This document shows positions 53,799 through 64,000 of a DNA stretch of 64,000 nt, in pieces. Both the position numbers and the translations under genes were made by a program. Source of the DNA: Heliocidaris erythrogramma (Eukaryota; Echinodermata; Echinoidea; Camarodonta; Echinometridae); contig CM046858.1 in the NCBI GenBank assembly GCA_025617745.1, positions 33,426,598 through 33,490,597 of the forward strand, read 5' to 3'. The notes under the pieces are model-generated. The model did no database searches. It was given only the letters and a program-made list of their open reading frames with translations, and was not told the origin of the DNA. Positions within the stretch are counted from its first letter, which is position 1; each line of letters begins with the position of its first letter.

Positions 53799-56700
53799 AA
53801 CACCCTCTCCCTGCATCCACCCATATTACATACAGTACAGTATTGCGATGAAATAACTGAAAAGCAGCCAGGGCGTCGGACTAACTTCCGCCTAAAATAA
53901 GTGTTAGGAGCGTTATCTTTCTCTCAAATTTGCTAAACATCAGAGCTTTCGCCCTTCGCGCGGAAGGGGGAAACTCCCTCCCCCCTGCATCCACCCCTAT
54001 TACATACAGTGCAGTATTGCGATGAAATAAATGAAAAGCAGCCAGGGCGTCGAACTAACTTTCCACCTAAAAAAATGTTTGCTACGAGCCGTTTATCTTT
54101 CTCTCATTTACTAAAACGTCAGAGCTTTCGCCCTTTCGCGCGGGAAGGGGGAACTCTCTCTCCCTGCAGCCACCCCTATTACATACAGTGCAGTAGTACT
54201 ATACGTCCAAATAACTGAAAAGCATTCCGGGCGTCGAATTATAACTTTCCGCCTAATAAAATTGTTTGCTATGAGCCGTTATCTCTCTCCCAAATTTCCT
54301 AAAACTTCAGAGCTTTCGCGTTTTGCGCAGGAAAAGAGGACCCCCCTCCCCCTCCCTACACCCACACTCCGTTACATAAAGTGTAGTATTGCGTCCAAAT
54401 AACTGAAAAGCAGCCAGGGCGTCGAAATAACATTCCGCTATAAAAAAAAGGTGATAAAACGTCAGAGCTGTCGCGCTTTGCGCGGGAAGGGGAAACTCCC
54501 TCTCCCGCCCTGCACCCACCCCTGTCACATAGAGTGCAGTATTGCGTCCAAATAACTGAAAAGCTGCCAGGCGTCGAACAAATATTCCAGCTATAAAACA
54601 GTGCTAAAAGTTTTCGAGCACGCGCGGGAAAAGGGAAACTCCCTCTCCCGACATCCACCCCTATTACATACAGGCCAGTATTACATTCATATAACTGAAA
54701 AGCAGTCACGGCGTCGAACCATAACTTTCCACCTAAAATAATTGTTTGCTACGAGCCGTTTATCTTTCTCTCAAATTTGCTAAAACGTCAGAGCTTTTGC
54801 GCTTCGCGCGGGAAGGGGAAACTCTCTCTCCCTGCAACCACCCCTATTACATAGAGTGCAGTATCGCGATAAAATAACTGAAAAGCAACCAGGGCGTCGA
54901 ACTAACATTCCGCCTATAAAAAGGGTGCTAAAACGTCAGAGCTTTCGCGCTTCGCGCGGGAAGGGCAAACTCCCTCTCCTGCACCCACCCCTATTACAAA
55001 CAGTGCAGTATTACATCCATATTAACTGAAAAGCAGTCATGTCGTCGAACCATAACTTTCCACCTAAAAAAAATGTTTGCTACGAGCCGTTTATCTTTCT
55101 CTCAAATTGGCTAAAACGTCAGAGCTTTTGCGCTTTGCGCGGGAAGGGGGAAACTCCCTCTCCCTGCATCCACCCCAGATACAGTGCAGTATTACGATGA
55201 AATAACTGGAAAGCAGCCAGGGCGTCGAACTAACTTTCCGCCTAAAATAAGTGTTAGGAGCCTTTATCTTTTTCTCAAATTTGCTAAAAGTCAGAGCTTT
55301 TGCGCTTCGCGCAGGAAAGGAGGAACCCCCCCTCTACACCCAGCCCTGTTACATAAAGTGTAGTATTGTGTCCAAATAACTGAAAAGCAGCCAGGCGTTG
55401 AACTATAAAATGGAACTCCCCCCCCCCCCCCCCCCCCCCCACACACACACACTCCCTGCACCTACCCCTCTTGCCTAAAATTCAGTGTTGTGTCCAAATA
55501 ACTGAAAAGCAACCAGGTCGTCGAACTAACATTCGGCCTATAAAATAGGTGCTAAAACGCCACAGTTTTCGCGCTTTGCGCGGGAAGGGGGAAACTGCCT
55601 CTCCCTGCACGCATCCCTGTGACATATAGTGCAGTATTGCGATCACATAACTGAAAAGCTGCCAGGGCGTCGAACAAATATTCCAGCTATAAAACAGGTG
55701 CTAAAAGTTTTCGAGCACCGCGCGGGAAAAGGGAAACTCCCTCTCCCGACATCCACCCCTATTACATACAGTACAGTATTACGTCCAAATAACTGAAAAG
55801 CATTCCGGGAGTCGAACTATAACTTTCTCTCAAATTTGCTAAAACGTCAGAGCTTTCGCGCTTCGCGCGGGAAGGGGGGAAACTCCCTCTCCCTGCATCC
55901 ACCCCTATTATAGAGTGCAGTATTGCGATGAAATAACTGAAAAGCAGCCAGGGCGTCGAACTAACTTTCCGCCTAAAATAAGTGTTAGGAGCCGTTATCT
56001 TTCTCTTAAATTTGCTAAAACGTCAGAGCTTTCGCACTTCGCGCGGGAAGGGGGAAACTCCCTCTCCCTGCATCCACCCCTATTACATACAGTGCAGTAT
56101 TGCGATGAAATAACTGAAAAGCAGACAGGGCGTCGAACTAACTTTCCGCCTAAAATAAGTGTTTGGAGCAGTTATCTTTCTCTCAAATTTAATGTAGAAC
56201 GTAAAAGCTTTCCCCTCTTCCGCAGGAGGGGGAAAACTCTCCCTCTCCCTGCATCTACCCCTATTACATACAGTGCAGTATTACATCCAAATAACCGAAA
56301 AGCAGTCACGGCATCGAACCATAACTTTCCACCTTAAAAAAATTGTTTGCTACGAGCCCTTATCTTTTTCTCAAATTTGCTAAAAGTCAGAGCTTTTGCG
56401 CTTCGCTCGGGAAGGGGGAAACTCCCTCTCCCTGCATCCACCCTGTTACATACAGTGCAGTATTGCGATCACATAACTGAAAAGCTGCCAGGGCGTCGAA
56501 CAAATATTCCAGCTATAAAACAGGTGCTAAAAGTTTTCGAGCACCGCGCGGGAAAAGAGAAACTCCCTCTCCCGACATCCACCCCTATTACATACAGTGC
56601 AGTATTACATTCATATAACTGAAAAGCAGTCACGGCGTCGAACCATAACTTTCCACCTAAAATAATTGTTTGCTACGAGCCGTTTATCTTTCTCTCAAAT

Positions 56701-59700
56701 TTGCTAAAACGTCAGAGCTTTTGAGCTTCGCGCGGGAAGGGGGAAACTCCCTCTCCCTGCAGCCACCCCTATTACATACAGTGCAGTATCGCGATAAAAT
56801 AACTGAAAAGCAACCAGGGCGTCGAACTAACATTCCGCCTATAAAAAGGGTGCTAAAACGTCAGAGCTTTCGCGCTTCGCGTGGGAAGGGGCAAACTCCC
56901 TCTCCCTGCACCCACCCCTATTACAAACAGTGCAGTATTGCATGCATATAACTGAAAAGCAGTCACGGCGTCGAACAAATATTCTGGCTATAAAAAAGGT
57001 GCTAAATGATAACGTCAAGAGTTTTCGCGCTTCGCGCGGAAAAGGGTTACATGCATTGCAGTATTACGTCCAAATTACTGAAAAGCAGTCTGGGCGTCGA
57101 ACTATAAAAGGGTAAACCCCCCCCCCCCACACGCACACACACACACACACACACTCCCTGCACCCACCCCTGTTACATAAAGTGCAGTATTGTGTCCAAA
57201 CAACTGAAAAGCAACCAGGTCGTCGAAGTAACATTCCGCCTATAAAATAGGTGCTAAAATGTCAGAGTTTTCGAGCTTCGCGCGGGAAAGGGAAAACTCC
57301 CTCTCCATGCATCCACCCCTATTACATACAGCGGAGTATATTGCGTCCAAAAAAAAAACTGAAAAGCAACCAGGTCGTGAAACTAACATTTTGTCTATAA
57401 AATAGGTGCTAAAACGTCAGAGTTTTCGAGCTTCGCGCGGGGAAGGGAAAACTCCCTCTCCCTGCATCCACCCCTATTACATACAATGCAGTATTGTGAT
57501 CAAATAACTGAAAAGCAGCCAGGGGGTCGAAATAACATTCCGCCTATAAAAAAAGGTGATAAAACGTCAGAGCTGTCGCGCTTTGCGCGGGAAGGGGGAA
57601 ACTCCCTCTCCGGCCTGCACCCACCCCTGTCAGATAGAGTGCAGTATTGCGTCCAAATAAATGAAAAGCTGCCAGGGCGTCGAACAAATATTCCAGCTAT
57701 AAAACAGGTGCTAAAAGTTTTCGAGCACGCGCGGGAAAAGGGAAACTCCCTCTCCCGACATCCACCCCTATTACATACAGGGCAGTATTACATTCATATA
57801 ACTGAAAAGCAGTCACGGCGTCGAACCATAACTTTCCACCTAAAATAATTGTTTGCTACGAGCCGTTTATCTTTCTCTCAAATTTGCTAAAACGTCAGAG
57901 CTTTTGCGCTTCGCGCGGGAAGGGGGAAACTCTCTCTCCCTGCAACCACCCCTATTACATAGAGTGCAGTATCGCGATAAAATAACTGAAAAGCAACCAG
58001 GGCGTCGAACTAACATTCCGCCTATAAAAAGGGTGCTAAAACGTCAGAGCTTTCGCGCTTCGCGCGGGAAGGGGCAAACTCCCTCTCCCTGCACCCACCC
58101 CTATTACAAACAGTGCAGTATTACATCCATATTAACTGAAAAGCAGTCATGTCGTCGAACCATAACTTTCCACCTAAAAAAAATGTTTGCTACGAGCCGT
58201 TTATCTTTCTCTCAAATTGGCTAAAACGTCAGAGCTTTTGCGCTTTGCGCGGGAAGGGGGAAACTCCCTCTCCCTGCATCCACCCCAGATACAGTGCAGT
58301 ATTACGATGAAATAACTGGAAAGCAGCCAGGGCGTCGAACTAACTTTCCGCCTAAAATAAGTGTTAGGAGCCTTTATCTTTTTCTCAAATTTGCTAAAAG
58401 TCAGAGCTTTTGCGCTTCGCGCAGGAAAGGAGGAACCCCCTCTCTACACCCAGCCCTGTTACATAAAGTGTAGTATTGTGTCCAAATAACTGAAAAGCAG
58501 CCAGGGCGTTGAACTATAAAATGGGAACTTCCCCCCCCCCCCCCACACACACACACACTCCCTGCACCTACCCCTCTTGCATAAAATTCAGTGTTGTGTC
58601 CAAATAACTGAAAAGCAACCAGGTCGTCGAACTAACATTCGGCCTATAAAATAGGTGCTAAAACGCCACAGTTTTCGCGCTTTGCGCGGGAAGGGGGAAA
58701 CTGCCTCTCCCTGCACGGATCCCTGTGACATATAGTGCAGTATTGCGATCACATAACTGAAAAGCTGCCAGGGCGTCGAACAAATATTCCAGCTATAAAA
58801 CAGGTGCTAAAAGTTTTCGAGCACCGCGCGGGAAAAGGGAAACTCCCTCTCCCGACATCCACCCCTATTACATAGAGTACAGTATTACGTCCAAATAACT
58901 GAAAAGCATTCCGGGAGTCGAACTATAACTTTCTCTCAAATTTGCTAAAACGTCAGAGCTTTCGCGCTTCGCGCGGGAAGGGGGAAACTCCCTCTCCCTG
59001 CATCCACCCCTATTATAGAGTGCAGTATTGCGATGAAATAACTGAAAAGCAGCCAGGGCGTCGAACTAACTTTCCGCCTAAAATAAGTGTTAGGAGCCGT
59101 TATCTTTCTCTTAAATTTGCTAAAACGTCAGAGCGTTCGCACTTCGCGCGGGAAGGGGGAAACTCCCTCTCCCTGCATCCACCCCTATTACATACAGTGC
59201 AGTATTGCGATGAAATAACTGAAAAGCAGACAGGGCGTCGAACTAACTTTCCGCCTAAAATAAGTGTTTGGAGCAGTTATCTTCTCTCAAATTTACTGTA
59301 GAACGTAAAAGCTTTCCCCTCTTCCGCAGGAGGGGGAAAACTCCCTCTCCCTGCATCTACCCCTATTACATACAGTGCAGTATTACATCCAAATAACCGA
59401 AAAGCAGTCACGGCATCGAACCATAACTTTCCACCTTAAAAAAATTGTTTGCTACGAGCCCTTATCTTTTTCTCAAATTTGCTAAAAGTCAGAGCTTTTG
59501 CGCTTCGCTCGGGAAGGGGAAACTCCCTCTCCCTGCATCCACCCTGTTACATACAGTGCAGTATTGCGATCACATAACTGAAAAGCTGCCAGGGCGTCGA
59601 ACAAATATTCCAGCTATAAAACAGGTGCTAAAAGTTTTCGAGCACCGCGCGGGAAAAGAGAAACTCCCTCTCCCGACATCCACCCCTATTACATACAGGG

Positions 59701-62119
59701 CAGTATTACATTCATATAACTGAAAAGCAGTCACGGCGTCGAACCATAACTTTCCACCTAAAATAATTGTTTGCTACGAGCCGTTTATCTTTCTCTCAAA
59801 TTTGCTAAAACGTCAGAGCTTTTGCGCTTCGCGCGGGAAGGGGGAAACTCTCTCTCCCTGCAACCACCCCTATTACATAGAGTGCAGTATCGCGATAAAA
59901 TAACTGAAAAGCAACCAGGGCGTCGAACTAACATTCCGCCTATAAAAAGGGTGCTAAAACGTCACAGCTTTCGCGCTTCGCGCGGGAAGGGGCAAACTCC
60001 CTCTCCCTGCACCCACCCTATTACAAACAGTGCAGTATTACATCCATATTAACTGAAAAGCAGTCATGCCGTCGAACCATAACTTTCCACCTAAAAAAAA
60101 TGTTTGCTACGAGCCGTTTATCTTTCTCTCAAATTGGCTAAAACGTCAGAGCTTTTGCGCTTTGCGCGGGAAGGGGGAAACTCCCTCTCCCTGCATCCAC
60201 CCCAGATACAGTGCAGTATTACGATGAAATAACTGGAAAGCAGCCAGGGCGTCGAACTAACTTTCCGCCTAAAATAAGTGTTAGGAGCCTTTATCTTTTT
60301 CTCAAATTTGCTAAAAGTCAGAGCTTTTGCGCTTCGCGCAGGAAAGGAGGAACCCCCTCTCTACACCCAGCCCTGTTACATAAAGTGTAGTATTGTGTCC
60401 AAATAACTGAAAAGCAGCCAGGCGTTGAACTATAAAATGGGAACTTCCCCCCCCCCCCACACACACACACTCCCTGCACCTACCCCTCTTGCCTAAAATT
60501 CAGTGTTGTGTCCAAATAACTGAAAAGCAACCAGGTCGTCGAACTAACATTCGGCCTATAAAATAGGTGCTAAAACGCCACAGTTTTCGCGCTTTGCGCG
60601 GGAAGGGGGAAACTGCCTCTCCCTGCACGGATCCCTGTGACATATAGTGCAGTATTGCGATCACATAACTGAAAAGCTGCCAGGGCGTCGAACAAATATT
60701 CCAGCTATAAAACAGGTGCTAAAAGTTTTCGAGCACCGCGCGGGAAAAGGGAAACTCCCTCTCCCGACATCCACCCCTATTACATAGAGTACAGTATTAC
60801 GTCCAAATAACTGAAAAGCATTCCGGGAGTCGAACTATAACTTTCTCTCAAATTTGCTAAAACGTCAGAGCTTTCGCGCTTCGCGCGGGAAGGGGGGAAA
60901 CTCCCTCTCCCTGCATCCACCCCTATTATAGAGTGCAGTATTGCGATGAAATAACTGAAAAGCAGCCAGGGCGTCGAACTAACTTTCCGCCTAAAATAAG
61001 TGTTAGGAGCCGTTATCTTTCTCTTAAATTTGCTAAAACGTCAGAGCGTTCGCACTTCGCGCGGGAAGGGGGAAACTCCCTCTCCCTGCATCCACCCCTA
61101 TTACATACAGTGCAGTATTGCGATGAAATAACTGAAAAGCAGACAGGGCGTCGAACTAACTTTCCGCCTAAAATAAGTGTTTGGAGCAGTTATCTTTCTC
61201 TCAAATTTACTGTAGAACGTAAAAGCTTTCCCCTCTTCCGCAGGAGGGGGGAAAACTCCCTCTCCCTGCATCTACCCCTATTACATACAGTGCAGTATTA
61301 CATCCAAATAACCGAAAAGCAGTCACGGCATCGAACCATAACTTTCCACCTTAAAAAAATTGTTTGCTACGAGCCCTTATCTTTTCTCAAATTTGCTAAA
61401 AGTCAGAGCTTTTGCGCTTCGCTCGGGAAGGGGGAAACTCCCTCTCCCTGCATCCACCCTGTTACATACAGTGCAGTATTGCGATCACATAACTGAAAAG
61501 CTGCCAGGGCGTCGAACAAATATTCCAGCTATAAAACAGGTGCTAAAAGTTTTCGAGCACCGCGCGGGAAAAGAGAAACTCCCTCTCCCGACATCCACCC
61601 CTATTACATACAGTGCAGTATTACATTCATATAACTGAAAAGCAGTCACGGCGTCGAACCATAACTTTCCACCTAAAATAATTGTTTGCTACGAGCCGTT
61701 TATCTTTCTCTCAAATTTGCTAAAACGTCAGAGCTTTTGAGCTTCGCGCGGAAGGGGGAAACTCCCTCTCCCTGCAGCCACCCCTATTACATACAGTGCA
61801 GTATCGCGATAAAATAACTGAAAAGCAATCAGGGCGTCGAACTAACATTCCGCCTATAAAAAGGGTGCTAAAACGTCAGAGCTTTCGCGCTTCGCGTGGG
61901 AAGGGGCAAACTCCCTCTCCCTGCACCCACCCCTATTACAAACAGTGCAGTATTGCATGCATATAACTGAAAAGCAGTCACGGCGTCGAACAAATATTCT
62001 GGCTATAAAAAAGGTGCTGAATGATAACGTCAAGAGTTTTCGCGCTTCGCGCGGGAAAAGGGTTACATGCATTGCAGTATTACGTCCAAATTACTGAAAA
62101 GCAGTCTGGGCGTCGAACT

Positions 62120-62170
62120 ATAAAAGGGGAACCCCCCCCCCCCACACGCACACACACACACACACACACT
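62120..62170. repeat. Poly-C/(CA)n monomer variant
   Basis: Here cccctccctgca is replaced by a C-run followed by (CA)n. The same variant occurs near 53078, 53219, 55416, 57117, 58531, 60449 and 63758, with different run lengths, so it is a fixed member of the higher-order repeat that mutates by slippage. Confidence 0.85.
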
Positions 62171-64000
62171 CCCTGCACCCACCCCTGTTACATAAAGTGC
62201 AGTATTGTGTCCAAACAACTGAAAAGCAACCAGGTCGTCGAAGTAACATTCCGCCTATAAAATAGGTGCTAAAATGTCAGAGTTTTCGAGCTTCGCGCGG
62301 GAAAGGGAAAACTCCCTCTCCATGCATCCACCCCTATTACATACAGCGGAGTATATTGCGTCCAAAAAAAAACTGAAAAGCAACCAGGTCGTGAAACTAA
62401 CATTTTGTCTATAAAATAGGTGCTAAAACGTCAGAGTTTTCGAGCTTCGCGCGGGGAAGGGAAAACTCCCTCTCCCTGCATCCACCCCTATTACATACAA
62501 TGCAGTATTGTGATCAAATAACTGAAAAGCAGCCAGGGGGTCGAACTAATTAAGTTTCCGCCTAAAATAAGTGGTAGGAGCCGTTTATCTTTCTCTCAAA
62601 TTTACTGTAGAACGTAAAAGCTTTCCCGTCTTCCGCGGGAAGGGGGAAACTCCCTCTCCCTGCATCTACCCCTATTACATACAGTGCAGTATGCGATGAA
62701 ATAACTGAAAAGCAGCCAGGGCGTCGAACTAACTTTCCGCCTAAAATAAGTGTTAGGAGCCGTTATCTTTCTCTCAGATTTACTGTAGAACGTAAAAGCT
62801 TTCCCGTCTTCCGCGGGAGGGGGGGGGGGAACTCCCTCTCCCTGCATCCACCCCTATTACATACAGTGCAGTATTACATCCAAATAACTGAAAAGCAGTC
62901 GCGGCGTCGAACCATAACTTTCCACCTAAAAAAATTGTTTGCTACGAGCCCTTATCTTTTTCTCAAATTTGCTAAAAGTCAGAGCTTTTGCGCTTCGCTC
63001 GGGAAGGGGAAACTCCCTCTCCCTGCATCCACCCTGTTGCATACAGTGCAGTATTGCGATCACATAACTGAAAAGCTGCCAGGGCGTCGAACAAATATTC
63101 CAGCTATAAAACAGGTGCTAAAAGTTTTCGAGCACCGCGCGTGAAAAGGGAAACTCCCTCTCCCGACATCCACCCCTATTACATAAAGTGGAGTATTACA
63201 TTCATAAAAATAACTGAAAAGCAGTCACGGCGTCGAACCATAACTTTCCACCTAAAATAATTGTTTGCTACGAGCCCTTATCTTTTTCTCAAATTTGCTA
63301 AAAGTCAGAGCTTTTGCGCTTCGCTCGGGAAGGGAGAAACTCCCTCTCCCTGCATCCACCCTGTTACATACAGTGCAGTATTGCGATCACATAACTGAAA
63401 AGCTGCCAGGGCGTCGAACAAATATTCCAGCTATAAAACAGGTGCTAAAAGTTTTCGAGCTTCGCGCGGGGAAGGGAAAACTCCCTCTCCCTGCATCCAC
63501 TCCTATTACATACAATGCAGTATTGCGATCAAATAACTGAAAAGCAGCCAGGGGGTCGAACTAATTAACTTTCCGCCTAAAATAAGTGTTAGGAGCCGTT
63601 ATCTTTCTCTCAAATTTACTGTAGAACGTAAAAGCTTTCCCGTCTTCCGCGGGAGGGGGAAACTCCCCCTCCCTGCACCAACCCTGTTACATGCATTGCA
63701 GTATTACGTCCAAAATACTGAAAAGCAGTCTGGGCGTCGAACTATAAAAGGGGAACCCCTCCCCCCCCCCCACACTCTCTGCACCCACCCCTGTTACATA
63801 CAGTGCAGTATTGCGTCCAATTACTGGGCCAGCCAGGGCGACGAACATATTCCGCCTATAAAAAAGGTGCTAAAAGATAACGTCAGAATTTTTGCGCTTC
63901 GCGCGGGAAGGGCAAAACTCCATCTCCCTGCATCCACCCCTATTACATACAGTGCAGTATTACATCCAATAACTGAAAAGCAGTCACGGCGTAGAATTAT

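Larger units (their letters stand above)
52909..64000. repeat. Satellite array, 140-185-bp monomers with 12-mer higher-order repeat
   Basis: About 70 monomers, each containing cgtcagagctttcgcgc, ttcgcgcgggaag, ccctctccctgcatccaccc, cattacatacagtgcagtat, aactgaaaagcagcc, gggcgtcgaac and gagccgttatctttctctc. Monomers differ in length and sequence, but the order of variants recurs: 57808, 59719 and 61640 start the same series, so one higher-order unit has 12 monomers over about 1.91 kb. A larger shift also shows (54421 onward recurs at 57527; 55911 at 59016 and 60929; 57044 at 62060). The first kilobase (52.9-54.4) is less ordered, as expected at an array edge. It continues past the window end. 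Open frames of up to 187 codons run across monomers but match no family. Confidence 0.95.

Noticed and set aside
53007-54709. Minus-strand frames such as AFQLFGRNTTLYV repeats
   Set aside because: They are the reverse reading of satellite monomers with varying frames and no conserved start.

Overview
The window is animal nuclear DNA: AT-rich, intron-containing and packed with transposon debris. The best guess is an echinoderm, most likely a sea urchin, because it has a NACHT-type NLR exon, a separate 168-nt NLR leucine-rich-repeat exon, a HECT-ligase gene with a P/Q-rich N-terminal part, an integrase-core gene, and repeat families of the kind common in urchin genomes (cggaggcata arrays, long poly-G/poly-C tracts, TTAA foldback elements). 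Amphioxus or another deuterostome cannot be excluded from sequence alone. No rRNA, tRNA or CRISPR array was seen.

Region by region. 0.1-1.3 kb: a broken hAT transposase 3' end that still has an intron. 1.4-1.6 kb: a small element with a telomere-like core between inverted repeats. 3.7-22.9 kb: a repeat graveyard of several composite blocks sharing the same modules, with an NLR leucine-rich-repeat exon (6626-6793, + strand), a decayed relative (about 17950-18073), a mariner-type MITE and a TTAA element. Between the blocks lie a 0.77-kb minisatellite, CCAAT-box tandem repeats and smaller MITEs. 22.9-26.1 kb: a fossil DIRS-like retrotransposon running into a 500-bp assembly gap.

27.2-36.8 kb (+ strand): a HECT-domain E3 ubiquitin ligase gene. 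Four small exons with matching splice phases lead to one terminal exon that carries almost the whole HECT domain with its catalytic cysteine. Its introns hold MITEs, a 1.06-kb TIR element, a tandem array rich in nuclear-receptor-like DR1 motifs and a LINE fragment. 37-45 kb: intergenic DNA with TTAA foldback elements, one of which has a second 942-bp TTAA element inside it, a PIF/Harbinger-like MITE and a second tandem array.

45.4-49.3 kb (- strand): a four-exon gene for an integrase-core (DDE) protein of 539 codons that looks whole and starts next to a CpG-rich stretch. Upstream of it are a 37-bp tandem array and a striking 22-bp-period array of GTGATATCAC palindromes (50.2-50.5 kb), then the NACHT exon of an NLR gene (50.6-52.0 kb, - strand) with several reading-frame breaks and an unusual C-terminal tail. 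52.9-64.0 kb: a satellite array with 140-185-bp monomers and a 12-monomer, 1.91-kb higher-order repeat that runs off the window end.

Only three gene loci are well supported: HECT ligase, integrase-core gene and NLR. A functional link between them is not shown. The NLR exon, palindrome array and integrase gene are neighbours on one strand, and that cluster is the most interesting part of the window.
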